DNA of 51,571 bases from assembly GCA_013997645.1 (NCBI GenBank), contig PNKB01000012.1, positions 1 to 51,571 of the forward strand. Reading direction: 5' to 3'. Position 1 is the stretch's first letter; each line of letters starts with the position of its first letter. Under the pieces are notes generated by a model that had not been told where the DNA came from, did no database searches, and saw only the letters and a program-made list of their open reading frames with translations. Source of the stretch: Cyanobacteria bacterium PR.3.49. Lineage in GTDB: Bacteria; Cyanobacteriota; Vampirovibrionia; Obscuribacterales; Obscuribacteraceae. This document shows, piece after piece, positions 42,978 through 51,461 of the stretch. The position numbers and the translations under genes were made by a program.

Positions 42978-43271
42978 TCAGGCGATACCAGCCAGCTTCT
43001 TGACGCTCTTGTGCTTTTGTTGCGCACGCCACAAATCAACGGCGAGCTGCAAGTTGAGCCAGAATTGCGGAGTTGTATTCAAAGCATCGGCGAAAACCAT
43101 TGCCGTCTCTGGCGTAACTCCGCGCTTGCCGGTAACAATCTCGTTGACTTTGGGTTGTGTCCAGCCAATATGACGCGCAAAAGCACTTTGACTGATGCCC
43201 AATGGAATCAAAAACTCTTCCAGCAGAATGACCCCAGGCAACGTTGGTTGTCGCTTCATTCGCTTGTTCAA
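42978..43271 (-). CDS. higA: HigA-type antitoxin
   Basis: A 97-residue antitoxin with a Xre-type helix-turn-helix (SQSAFARHIGWTQPKVNEIVTGKRGVTPETA), the usual HigA/VapI form that neutralises the toxin and represses the operon. TTG at 43271 is favoured over ATG at 43259 because GGAGG lies 7 bases before it. It follows the toxin gene, the typical HigBA order, 46 bases after its stop. Confidence 0.92.
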   Translation of the reverse strand: MNKRMKRQPTLPGVILLEEFLIPLGISQSAFARHIGWTQPKVNEIVTGKRGVTPETAMVFADALNTTPQFWLNLQLAVDLWRAQQKHKSVKKLAGIA

Positions 43272-43317
43272 TTCTGCCCCTCCGCAATAAAGACTCTAGA
43301 TAAATCGAATTAGAGCT

Positions 43318-43611
43318 CTAGTGATAATCAGTTATTCTGACCTCATGCGGACCATCATCAAGCCATTTAAAGATGATTCTCCATTGATCATTTATTCGAA
43401 TACTCCAAAACTCTTTTTCACTTCCTTTCAGCTTCTCCAATCTATTGGCCGGAGGAGATGCTAAATCGTGAATAGATGCCGCAGCTTCCAGCATGTCCAA
43501 TTTACGCTCTGCAACCTTCAGGACGTCCGGCGGGAATTTTGAAACCGACTTGTCTCTGACGCCTAGAAAAATTTTTTCTGTTCTGTCGTCACCGAAAGAT
43601 TGAATTGTCAT
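43318..43611 (-). CDS. higB: HigB/RelE-type mRNA-cleaving toxin
   Basis: A 97-residue toxin with the RelE-like fold pattern: IQSFGDDRTEKIFLG at the start, LEAAASIHDLASPPANRLEKLKG, and SIRINDQWRIIFKW with the basic residues expected at the active site. It cleaves ribosome-bound mRNA in the family. The ATG at 43611 follows a predicted promoter by so few bases that the message may be leaderless. TTG at 43614 is the alternative start. Confidence 0.92.
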   Translation of the reverse strand: MTIQSFGDDRTEKIFLGVRDKSVSKFPPDVLKVAERKLDMLEAAASIHDLASPPANRLEKLKGSEKEFWSIRINDQWRIIFKWLDDGPHEVRITDYH

Positions 43612-43615
43612 CAAC

Positions 43616-43651
43616 CTATACCGTTATATCATATTACAGTATAGCTCACAA
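43616..43651 (-). promoter_or_regulatory. higBA promoter and operator
   Basis: On the minus strand TTGTGA (complement of 43646-43651) and TATAAC (complement of 43623-43628) are 17 bases apart. CTATAC (43616-43621) and GTATAG (43639-43644) form an inverted repeat covering the promoter, as expected for autorepression by HigA or HigBA. Confidence 0.6.
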
Positions 43652-43879
43652 CAATCTCCTGCGGCAACCGGCGCAGAAAACGCGCAGCCCATGGGGCTTG
43701 AAGAATTTGACCTCGGACCATTTCCGGTTGTACGCGACATACATTTTGTCGTCGCTGACACCGCGATAGGCGATATGAACTTGACCTTCGCAGCAGAGTT
43801 CTTCAGGTTCTTCTTGCAGCTGGGCCTCAGCTTCCTTCTTACCAAAAATCGATTGTATGGTTTTGAGCAGTTTATTCAT
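43646..43879 (-). CDS. Small Cys-containing protein (77 aa), zinc-ribbon-like
   Basis: The ATG at 43879 overlaps the end of the kinase gene by 8 bases, so translation is likely coupled. The product has a CC pair (29-30) and CxxC (69-72, CAGC) around a short beta core (GQVHIAYRGVSDDKMYVAY), which would suit a small zinc ribbon. Its 3' end overlaps the -35 box of higBA. Family unknown; a role as an accessory to the kinase is inference. Confidence 0.5.
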   Translation of the reverse strand: MNKLLKTIQSIFGKKEAEAQLQEEPEELCCEGQVHIAYRGVSDDKMYVAYNRKWSEVKFFKPHGLRVFCAGCRRRLL

Positions 43880-45410
43880 GGGTGCCTAGAACAGTATCCT
43901 TCGCGCCAAGCGCTGCGCCTTCAGCCTCTGGCGTAGCGTCAGCTACTTTGGGAACAGATTTCACCGGCAAGCGCACGATGAAAGTGGAGCCGACACCGAT
44001 TTCAGACTCGACACTAACGCTGCCTTGATGTCTGGCGATAATTTCTTGCGTAATTGCAAGACCGAGTCCGGAACCGCCGCTTTGGCGGCTGCGGGCTTTA
44101 TCGGCACGATAAAAACGTTCAAAAATATGAGGCAGGTCGCTCGCATCGATACCAATTCCGGTATCACTAATTCTTATCTCGACTTCCTGTTCGTCATCGA
44201 TGTCTGCTTTCACATCAACCTTGCCATCTTTCGAAGTGTAATTGACCGCATTGGCAATAATGTTTACCAGAGCGCGCTGCAAGTGAATCGCGTTGCCGAT
44301 GACAATGGTTCCTTCCAAATCCGAATCAACTCCAAGCGCTACTTGTTTCTTCTCAGCGTTGGGTCGAACCTGTTCGACCGCATCGATAATCAACTGCTGA
44401 ACGTTGATATCGCTCTTTTTGCTCATATCAAGTCCACTATCCAAACGGCTGATGTCGAGCAGGTCTTGCAACAAATTCGCTTGACGATCCACTAGCCTTT
44501 CAAGTGATTCGAGAAATTGCACGCGCAGTTTAGGATCTTCGGCAGCGCCCGCTTGCAGCGCTTCCACAACAGAGCCAATCGCCATTGTCGGTGTCTTCAA
44601 TTCGTGGCTGGCGTTAGCGATAAATTCCTGACGCAAGCGTTCTTGCTCACGCAGACGACGAATCATTTGATTGAAAGAGCGCGCCAATTCTCCTACTTCG
44701 TCAGGACGCTTGACCGGAACTGTTTCCGACATGTCACCGGATGCCGCGATCTTACGGGCGGTCATGCTCATTTCCTGCAATGGTCTATTCACGCGTCGAG
44801 CAAGCCAGAGACTGATGAGAACTGTCATTACGCCCGTTGCAAAAATAATTTCGAGGAAGATGATCAAGTCGCGGTGTAATCGCTGTTCGATTTCAGTGAG
44901 CTGTACACCGACCCGAATAACACCTGTCGTTTGCCCTCCGGCTCGGACCGGGCAAGCGACGTAAAGCCAGTTGCTATTTGTAGTGCGCTCATTTCGAGTG
45001 TAGATTGCGACGATACCGGCAAGAGCATCATTGATTTCGGCGTTGTTGGAAATATTCTGCCCATCCGGACCTTGCGAGCTCATTTGCGAGTCGGCCAGGA
45101 CGCGCCCGTCGCGATCGACAACAGTGATGGCGACTCCAAGCTTGGTGGCATGACGATCGACAGCGCTTTGAATTCGCTGCCTCGATTTCTCAGAATCCAT
45201 GCCCAGATCGTTGTCAATCTCCAGGGCCAGGTGGACGGCTTCAACTTCAAGCGAGTTGCGCAAATCAGTGACTGATTCCGATTTGATGGCGAACAAAGCC
45301 CACAGGCTCACAGCGAGCAGCGAGATTACAATGATCACCAAATAGGTGAATAGAAGCTGGTTAGCCAGACTTCTAAACATCCATTTGTAGATTCGCTCTA
45401 AGAGCCCCAT
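43872..45410 (-). CDS. PhoR/WalK-like sensor histidine kinase
   Basis: A 512-residue membrane kinase. Helix 1 (about 20-42) is followed by an extracytoplasmic domain of PAS-like build (VAITVVDRDGRVLADSQ, then NWLYVACPVRAGGQTTGVIRVGV) and helix 2 (about 182-203). HAMP spans about 204-256, and HisKA has H269 in ANASHELKTPTMAI. The HATPase domain is complete (NIIANAVNY, DTGIGI, GGSGLGLAITQEI). This is the PhoR type that usually pairs with an OmpR-family regulator, but none is adjacent. A small Cys protein overlaps its 3' end. The weak TTGACT near 45450 lacks a matching -10. Confidence 0.93.
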   Translation of the reverse strand: MGLLERIYKWMFRSLANQLLFTYLVIIVISLLAVSLWALFAIKSESVTDLRNSLEVEAVHLALEIDNDLGMDSEKSRQRIQSAVDRHATKLGVAITVVDRDGRVLADSQMSSQGPDGQNISNNAEINDALAGIVAIYTRNERTTNSNWLYVACPVRAGGQTTGVIRVGVQLTEIEQRLHRDLIIFLEIIFATGVMTVLISLWLARRVNRPLQEMSMTARKIAASGDMSETVPVKRPDEVGELARSFNQMIRRLREQERLRQEFIANASHELKTPTMAIGSVVEALQAGAAEDPKLRVQFLESLERLVDRQANLLQDLLDISRLDSGLDMSKKSDINVQQLIIDAVEQVRPNAEKKQVALGVDSDLEGTIVIGNAIHLQRALVNIIANAVNYTSKDGKVDVKADIDDEQEVEIRISDTGIGIDASDLPHIFERFYRADKARSRQSGGSGLGLAITQEIIARHQGSVSVESEIGVGSTFIVRLPVKSVPKVADATPEAEGAALGAKDTVLGTHE

Positions 45411-45546
45411 TCGGTTTGCCCCAATATCGCGCCGGTTCAGGCTGAGCAGTCAAGGCACATGCAAAATACTAGGAAACAAAAACACGCTTTAGTCGCATCT
45501 CTTTCTCCGATCTAATTAAATACCGATTTCAACAAAAAAACGTTTC

Positions 45547-45792
45547 TTATCGAATATCCATTTGACAATTGGATACGGGTGAGGCGGCTGAAAGCGCTGC
45601 CTTATCAGCCACACGAGATTCTCTCAGCCCGCTTGCCATGCGCAATGCCGCGGTAGCCCACTCACTTGGCAACGCGTCAACAATTAAGACAAATTCTTGT
45701 ATCTGTGCGAAACTAAGTTGCGAGTCTATATAATGCGGAAGCGTAGAAGTTTGATAAAGACTGCTCTCTAGCCCGCCAAATGGGAGGTCCAT
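45547..45792 (-). CDS. Doubtful small ORF (81 aa) upstream of the PhoR-like kinase
   Basis: The stretch 45411-45799 holds no strong gene. This minus-strand frame, from an ATG at 45792 without an SD, has protein-like composition ([20 protein letters not shown]) and ends 136 bases before the kinase. It overlaps the likely promoter of trxA (TATAAT at 45729-45734, plus strand). It may be chance. Confidence 0.2.
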   Translation of the reverse strand: MDLPFGGLESSLYQTSTLPHYIDSQLSFAQIQEFVLIVDALPSEWATAALRMASGLRESRVADKAALSAASPVSNCQMDIR

Positions 45793-45799
45793 TCCGAAG

Positions 45800-46123
45800 A
45801 TGTCTGCTGTGTTGAACGTAACCGACGCCACATTTGAGCAAGAAGTACTGAAGGCTGAAATACCAGTCCTCGTTGATTTTTGGGCTCCATGGTGCGGTCC
45901 ATGCAAAGCAATCGCTCCTGTTGTGGAAGACCTTTCCAAAGAGTACGAAGGTCGCCTCAAAGTTGTGAAGCTGAACACGGACGAAAATCCGAAAACAGCG
46001 CAAGCCTATTCCATTCGCGGCATTCCGAGTCTGTATGTCTTTAAGACCGGACAGGTTGTCGAGCAGGTGGTCGGCGCTGTGCCCAAATCCGCGCTTGCGA
46101 CGGCAATTAACAAGCACGTATAA
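45800..46123 (+). CDS. trxA: Thioredoxin
   Basis: A cytoplasmic protein disulfide reductase of 107 residues, normal length. The active site is C32-G-P-C35 in [10 protein letters not shown], with the cis-Pro in [14 protein letters not shown] lies upstream, about 12 bases before the ATG, a long spacing. A TATAAT -10 box stands at 45729-45734 with no good -35. It heads a plus-strand series with a fasciclin gene and a second, membrane-anchored thioredoxin. Confidence 0.97.
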   Translation: MSAVLNVTDATFEQEVLKAEIPVLVDFWAPWCGPCKAIAPVVEDLSKEYEGRLKVVKLNTDENPKTAQAYSIRGIPSLYVFKTGQVVEQVVGAVPKSALATAINKHV

Positions 46124-46339
46124 AAGGTCGATCAGGTAGCCCGATATTTTTACGGGCACTTAACTTAGATCCGGCATAATTTAGGCATTCAGAACATGGC
46201 CTGTTGTGCTTTAGCTACAGCTATGCGTAAGGGTTGTGAGAACGAAAACTCAAGTAGGATCGATTGGATCGAATCAACTTATTAGTATGAAGTAGGTTCA
46301 GCAGGTCCACTAGGATCGCGACAGGCAAAGGAGATCGTG

Positions 46340-46867
46340 ATGTATTTGGCGCAAACGAAGAAGGTAAGCGCAGTTGTCCTGGCAATGACACTTGCCGTGA
46401 TTAGCTCTTCTCAGCTCTCTGCTGACGCAAAGAGACAGAAAAGAGGAGTATGCAAGCCGACGGTTGCTTGCGAGGCTGCTAAAGACAAAGATTTGGCAAC
46501 CCTGCACCATGCGTTGGTCAAAACAGGGCTGAACAGAGCTCTGAGCAGCAAGGGTAACTACACCCTCTTCGCCCCCAGCGAAGCAGCTTTCGCAAAACTG
46601 CCGAAAGCTGACAGAGATGCTTTGATGGCTGACAAAGAAAAGCTCACCAAAGTCTTGAAGTACCACGTAATTCCCAGAAAGCTTTCCGCCAGCGACTTGT
46701 CCGGTAAAACCTCGGCAGTCACCATGGAAGGTGAATCGGTAATGCTCGTCAACAAAGACGGCACTCAGGTTGTCGATGGTGCCATCGTGACCAAAGCCGA
46801 TATCAACAAGAGCAATGGTGTTGTTCATATCATCGACACCGTATTGATGCCCGAACGCGGCAAATAA
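46340..46867 (+). CDS. Secreted fasciclin (FAS1)-domain protein
   Basis: The ATG at 46340 follows AAGGAG and gives 175 residues. A signal peptide covers about 1-30 (VSAVVLAMTLAVISSSQLSA). A single FAS1 domain follows with its two conserved blocks, YTLFAPSEAAFAKLP (H1) and GVVHIIDTVLMP (H2), and the intervening YHVIPRKL. Two Cys (CKPTVAC) between signal and domain may form a disulfide. FAS1 proteins serve in adhesion or matrix contact. It is closed by a strong terminator. Confidence 0.93.
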   Translation: MYLAQTKKVSAVVLAMTLAVISSSQLSADAKRQKRGVCKPTVACEAAKDKDLATLHHALVKTGLNRALSSKGNYTLFAPSEAAFAKLPKADRDALMADKEKLTKVLKYHVIPRKLSASDLSGKTSAVTMEGESVMLVNKDGTQVVDGAIVTKADINKSNGVVHIIDTVLMPERGK

Positions 46868-46889
46868 GCGTCCGGTCAATCGAAAATAT

Positions 46890-46923
46890 AAGAAGCCATT
46901 CCTCAGGGAATGGCTTCTTTTTT
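46890..46923 (+). terminator. Rho-independent terminator after the fasciclin gene
   Basis: AAGAAGCCATTCC (46890-46902) and its exact complement (46907-46919) form a 13-bp stem with a TCAG loop and a T-run. It begins 22 bases after the stop. Confidence 0.95.
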
Positions 46924-47016
46924 CCTAGATTAATCCCTAGTGCAGCGGTGGATAAGCTGTGCCAATATAGAGATAATCGACAGATATACAGGCGGACAGG
47001 GCAGCGGAGTTAGCAC

Positions 47017-47511
47017 TTGAAAGAAGCATTCATCATATTTGTTATAGCGCTCATCATTGGAAGTATTTTCAATGGATCGCAACAGTCAGGCGCGGGTCCT
47101 GACGCTTCTCAGCCCCAAAGCCAGACAGAGCAGGCTGCCACCGAAGAGGCTCTAAGCAAAATGGCATCGGTCGATGAGAGCAACTTCGAAAGCGAGGTCA
47201 TCGACAGTCAGACGCCGGTTCTTGTCGATTTCTACTCCGACACCTGTGGACCATGCAAAAAGATGGAGCCTATTCTGGCGGAAGTGGCAACCGAGTACCA
47301 GGGAGCCTTGAAAGTTGCCCGCATTGACGTTTTACGGGCGCCGCACCTGGCTCAAAAGTATCAAATCTCCTCAATTCCAGTATTCATGGTCTTCAAAGAA
47401 GGGAAATGCGAATACTCGACGACCGGCGCAATGCCCAAAACCCAGGTCGTAGCAATGGTAAAGCCGTATATTGAAGGGCAGTCGAGCTCCGCGTCGCAGT
47501 CCGCAGACTAG
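47017..47511 (+). CDS. Membrane-anchored thioredoxin-like protein
   Basis: A 164-residue protein starting at TTG with GGAG 8 bases upstream. One N-terminal hydrophobic segment (FIIFVIALIIGSIF) is followed by a Ser/Gln/Pro-rich linker, so the thioredoxin domain (about 50-155) probably faces the periplasm on an uncleaved anchor. The active site is C77-G-P-C80 in SDTCGPCKK, and cis-Pro is in SIPVFMVF. The tail is Ser-rich. A role in periplasmic thiol exchange is inference; its neighbourhood contains the fasciclin and protease genes. Confidence 0.9.
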   Translation: MKEAFIIFVIALIIGSIFNGSQQSGAGPDASQPQSQTEQAATEEALSKMASVDESNFESEVIDSQTPVLVDFYSDTCGPCKKMEPILAEVATEYQGALKVARIDVLRAPHLAQKYQISSIPVFMVFKEGKCEYSTTGAMPKTQVVAMVKPYIEGQSSSASQSAD

Positions 47512-47614
47512 TCTCGAATTCATTGCAGCACAAGCATTTGCGGATATCATGCTGCGCAGATGTCGGCATATAATCCCGTCGGGTAAACCCTAGAAAACCA
47601 CCCGGCAAAAGGGA

Positions 47615-47642
47615 TTGGCAGTTATTCTTTAAAGACTATAGA
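47615..47642 (+). promoter_or_regulatory. Promoter candidate before the interrupted ORF and protease gene
   Basis: TTGGCA (47615-47620) and TATAGA (47637-47642) are 16 bases apart. The surrounding stretch 47512-47705 shows no gene. Confidence 0.4.
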
Positions 47643-47705
47643 ATGCGCTTAGATACTGGGAATATTAGATAAGAAGTGAAATTGAGCCACTTTAGCTCCA
47701 ATTAA

Positions 47706-47987
47706 ATGAAGACTTTTCTGGTCACTTTATTCATTGCACTAGCAGTCACATGCATGCTCAACGGCATGGACGTTCAATCACAACCGGAAAAGGTTGGGAT
47801 TTCAGACATTGCGGTGCCGGGCTTTCCCTGACAGCAAATGAAACAAGACGGTGTATATGGGGAGATCAAATACATCGATGGCTATCGCCGGGTGCGATTG
47901 CTGACTGACATTGGAAAAGAAAACAGTTGTGCGGCGGATCCAAACGCCGGAAAAGTTGAAGGGTTTCCTTTTTGGGGAAACGAGTAG
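47706..47987 (+). pseudogene. Small secreted-protein ORF interrupted by an in-frame TGA
   Basis: From ATG at 47706 the frame encodes a signal-peptide-like start (MKTFLVTLFIALAVTCMLNG) and stops at TGA (47829-47831) after 41 codons. The same frame continues without another stop for 51 more codons to TAG at 47985-47987, with a protein-like sequence (GEIKYIDGYRRVRLL, ending GFPFWGNE). An ATG at 47838 could restart translation, giving 49 residues, but it has no SD. It may be a recent pseudogene, a sequencing error, or two tiny genes. It ends 21 bases before the protease ATG. Confidence 0.45.
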
Positions 47988-48008
47988 TTAAAACGGAAGT
48001 TGAAAGTC

Positions 48009-51000
48009 ATGAAAAACTGGGCGCGCTGGACTGTTTTAATTCTGTGGATGATTTTGCTGCTAAGTACAGCCACATATTGGAATCCATTCGCATCGTTTCC
48101 AGCGTTACTAAAATATTCAGTGACATCAATTTTCGCGGCGGCGGTCTTCGGCGCGATCATGATTTTGATGCAGATATACATCATGCTCTCGATCATTTTC
48201 CCGCTGCCACCGAGAGCTGACTCCAAAGCGCCAAAGCCGATTTGGGAGCGTGCGCTTCCTTTCATGTACGAGAAGCCGCGCATCAACCCTAAAGCTCCAA
48301 CCACACTCGATGAGTTGATCGGCAACGAACAGGCAAAGCTGGAAATCAAAGAAGTTATCGATATGCTTGCGCATCCCGACAAATACGTCGCCTCCGGTGC
48401 CGAGTTGCCGAAAGGCATGCTTTTCGTCGGCTCACCCGGGGTAGGCAAGACACTGTTCGCCAGGGCGATCGCCAATGAAGTTGGCGTTCCTTTTTACGTG
48501 GTGGAAGGCGGAAGCATTAGCGGACTGTTCATGGGTCTCGGGGTACTCAAGCTCAAAACACTGTTCAGCAAACTGAAACGACACGATAGAGCAATTCTGT
48601 TTATAGACGAAATCGACTCCATGGCGGTAAGACGCACGCAAGACCGAGGTTTTGGTGGAGTCGCCGACATGAATATGACCCTCAATACATTGCTTACGCA
48701 AATGGATGGGTTTCACGCTTCAAGATTGCTGGTAATTGGTGCCACCAATCTTGATGGCGCACTCGATCCGGGCTTAACGCGTGCAGGTCGCATGGATCGC
48801 CGCATTTACTTCCAAATTCCAAACCCTGAAGAACGAGTAAGACTGTTCGGTTATTATCTGGAAAAGGTTTCACATGATCCGGAAGTCGACATCAATCACA
48901 TTGCTAGTCTCACGCAAGGCTTCAGCCCAGCGGACATCTACCAAATTGTCAACGAAGCGGCACTAGTCAGTACACGTCCTGGTGGTCCCGGAAGAGTTAC
49001 GACAGACATTCTGGAGCAAGCGCTTGATCGGGTATCCATGGGCAATGACAGGGTGCTTGTCGACTCCGGCATTGTCATTCCTAACCCGGATCCGACAGTA
49101 AAACTCGATCACGTCATTGGCATCGACGATGCAAAACAAGACGTTGCAGAAGTAATTTCATTCCTGCGTCAGGGCGCAGATTTGAAAGAGATGGGTGCGA
49201 AAGTGCCGCGCGGAATTCTACTCATCGGACCACCTGGAGTTGGTAAGACACTTTTAGCAAAAGCTATTGCAAACGAAGCAGGGGTGCCGTTTTACGGGAT
49301 TTCCGCTTCTTATTTCAAAAGCTTTCTTTCTGGCGAGGGCGCGGCACGTTTGCGCAATCTATACACGCAAGCCAGAAAGAGCCCGGCGGCGATTGTCTTT
49401 ATTGATGAGATTGATGCAATCGCAGGCACTGTAGGAGACATGGGTAGCGTTCGCACAAGCGAACTCAATGAAATTTTGGTCCAACTCGACGGTTTTAGCC
49501 GCAGCAATATACTCACCATCGGCGCCACCAACATGGAGCAAAACCTTGACCCTGCGTTCTACCGCGCCGGCAGGTTTGATCGCAAACTCTACATAGGTCT
49601 TCCTGATTCCGATGCTCGCAGAAAAATCTTCGAGTTGTACATGAGCAAGGTCAAGCACGAGGGTGATTTCGACCTGGAGGAAATTGCAAAAGAAAGCGTC
49701 AACTTTGCCGGTGCGGATATTGCTGCGGCGGTAAATGAAGCGGCAATTTTAGCTGTAAGACACGGCAGAAAGAAATTCATCAATGCCGATCTAGATGAAG
49801 CTATTAACAAGCTGGCGGCAACAGCTGGTCACAAGCTAAACACCGGCGGTATCAACATGTCCAGACTGCCGGACGTAGACGTCAAGCTTGATGATGTGAA
49901 GGGCATGGAAGAAGCCAAGGGCGAAGCAGCAGAGGTCGTCGCCTTGCTGAAAAACATGGACCTGGTTCAAGAAGTCGGCTTGAAAACTCCTAAAGGTGTA
50001 CTGCTCGTAGGACCTTCAGGCACCGGCAAAACAATGCTTGCTAAGGCAATTGCAAATGAAGCCGGCGTGCCTTTCTATTCATTGAGTGGAAGCGATTTCG
50101 TGCAAGTTTGGGTAGGTTTGGGTGCACACAGAATTCGTCAGGTATACGAGCAAGCTCGCCGCAGCGGCAAGCCCGCAATTGTTTTCATCGATGAAATAGA
50201 TGCACTCGGACATCACCGTGGGCGCGACTGGGGTGCAGGCGGAAAGCAGGAGCACAATCAGACACTGAATCAGTTTCTGGTAGAGCTGGATGGATTTGGA
50301 AAACACAAGGTTCTCACCATCGGTGCTACCAACAATGCTGAATTACTCGACCCAGCGCTCCTGAGACCAGGCAGGTTCGATCGAAAGATCAATATTTCGA
50401 TGCCAAATCTCGAAGGGCGCGAGGCAATGTTCAAGCATTACCTCGACAAACTGAAAATGGAAATGAAGTTCGACGTCCGCGAAATCGCCCGCATGACTGT
50501 CTGGCACTCCGGCGCTGATATCGCCAACATAGTCAATGAAGCCGGACTGATAGCGATTAGAGATGGACGCAAGTTGATTACTGCAGTCGATATGATTCAA
50601 TCGATTCAGCGCCAAAGCTTCGGAATGTCTTACAGCCGTCACGTCCTTTTGGACGAATTGACTGTGACTGCACACCATGAAGCAGGACACGCGGTTGTGG
50701 CTTATTACCGCAATAAGCGTGACCGAATTCAGGTGGTTACTGTCGTTCCTAGCGGATTTGCGCTCGGTTATGTGTGGGCTGTCGGCAAAGAAGACCGCTA
50801 CAAGCGAGACAGGTCAGACTCTATGGTGGACATCGAAATCTCGCTCGGCAGCTGGGTTGCCGAACGGATGTTCTTCAAAGAAAATGCTTCCGGGGTCTCC
50901 GGAGACTTGCGCAATGTCTCGAACGTCGCACGCCGAATGGTTCGCGAATGGGGTATGTGTGACGACTTTGTTCTGAATACCAATACCGCATTTGGTGACA

Positions 51001-51398
51001 ATGAAACCAACGTCGCTTCACCGGAAACAGAGCGTCAAATCGAACTTGCGACGATGAAGATCGTCAACGACTGCAAGGAAAATGTCGAAAAACTGCTCAG
51101 CAAGCACCGCGACCAATTGCAGAAACTCGCCCATGCTCTAATGGACAAAGAAACTCTCTATTACAGAGATATAGTCGCTATTCTTGAGCCGGATAGAACC
51201 GATGAAGATGTCGAACGCGAACTGCAAATCATGGAAGAGCGCAAGCTCGTTGGCAAGCCACGTGACGTCAGTCTTTCGGTACTTAAAGGGCTTTCCAAGC
51301 TGGGTGGTGGAACCAATGGTGGTGGCTCATCCAACAACGAAACGCCTGCTGACGGTTCGTCAGGCAGTCATCCAATGACTGAAGACGATTCAAAGTAG
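48009..51398 (+). CDS. FtsH-like membrane protease with three tandem AAA+ domains and one M41 peptidase domain
   Basis: A 1129-residue protein (ATG at 48009; a TTG 9 bases earlier is the alternative). Two N-terminal membrane helices with a short loop replace the usual FtsH periplasmic domain. Three AAA modules follow with complete Walker A (GSPGVGKT 141-148, GPPGVGKT 407-414, GPSGTGKT 668-675), Walker B (FIDEID in each) and arginine-finger regions (RAGRMDRR, RAGRFDRK, RPGRFDRK). The M41 domain has HEAGH at 890-894 and the distal Asp in SGVSGDLRNVS, then ARRMVREWGM, so it should be an active zinc protease. The tail is Gly/Ser-rich. Canonical FtsH has one AAA module in about 650 residues. All three modules resemble FtsH, indicating internal duplication. 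Confidence 0.93.
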   Translation: MKNWARWTVLILWMILLLSTATYWNPFASFPALLKYSVTSIFAAAVFGAIMILMQIYIMLSIIFPLPPRADSKAPKPIWERALPFMYEKPRINPKAPTTLDELIGNEQAKLEIKEVIDMLAHPDKYVASGAELPKGMLFVGSPGVGKTLFARAIANEVGVPFYVVEGGSISGLFMGLGVLKLKTLFSKLKRHDRAILFIDEIDSMAVRRTQDRGFGGVADMNMTLNTLLTQMDGFHASRLLVIGATNLDGALDPGLTRAGRMDRRIYFQIPNPEERVRLFGYYLEKVSHDPEVDINHIASLTQGFSPADIYQIVNEAALVSTRPGGPGRVTTDILEQALDRVSMGNDRVLVDSGIVIPNPDPTVKLDHVIGIDDAKQDVAEVISFLRQGADLKEMGAKVPRGILLIGPPGVGKTLLAKAIANEAGVPFYGISASYFKSFLSGEGAARLRNLYTQARKSPAAIVFIDEIDAIAGTVGDMGSVRTSELNEILVQLDGFSRSNILTIGATNMEQNLDPAFYRAGRFDRKLYIGLPDSDARRKIFELYMSKVKHEGDFDLEEIAKESVNFAGADIAAAVNEAAILAVRHGRKKFINADLDEAINKLAATAGHKLNTGGINMSRLPDVDVKLDDVKGMEEAKGEAAEVVALLKNMDLVQEVGLKTPKGVLLVGPSGTGKTMLAKAIANEAGVPFYSLSGSDFVQVWVGLGAHRIRQVYEQARRSGKPAIVFIDEIDALGHHRGRDWGAGGKQEHNQTLNQFLVELDGFGKHKVLTIGATNNAELLDPALLRPGRFDRKINISMPNLEGREAMFKHYLDKLKMEMKFDVREIARMTVWHSGADIANIVNEAGLIAIRDGRKLITAVDMIQSIQRQSFGMSYSRHVLLDELTVTAHHEAGHAVVAYYRNKRDRIQVVTVVPSGFALGYVWAVGKEDRYKRDRSDSMVDIEISLGSWVAERMFFKENASGVSGDLRNVSNVARRMVREWGMCDDFVLNTNTAFGDNETNVASPETERQIELATMKIVNDCKENVEKLLSKHRDQLQKLAHALMDKETLYYRDIVAILEPDRTDEDVERELQIMEERKLVGKPRDVSLSVLKGLSKLGGGTNGGGSSNNETPADGSSGSHPMTEDDSK

Positions 51399-51445
51399 TC
51401 GATTCACTCAATTAGTTTCTTGTTCATTGCTGCCTCGATTTTGAC

Positions 51446-51461
51446 GCGACCGTGGTCGCGC
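51446..51461 (+). terminator. GC-rich palindrome after the protease gene
   Basis: CGCGACCGTGGTCGCG is a perfect 16-base palindrome 48 bases after the protease stop, a possible hairpin end without a T-run. The rest of 51399-51571 shows no gene. Confidence 0.35.

Noticed and set aside
47706-47987. Selenocysteine or recoded UGA in the interrupted ORF
   Set aside because: No SECIS-like hairpin directly after the TGA was seen and no selenoprotein family match is evident; other genes end in TGA.
47882-48475. Minus-strand frame of 197 codons opposite the start of the protease
   Set aside because: It overlaps the first AAA module and reads as the common antisense product of a P-loop (PTPGEPTKS).
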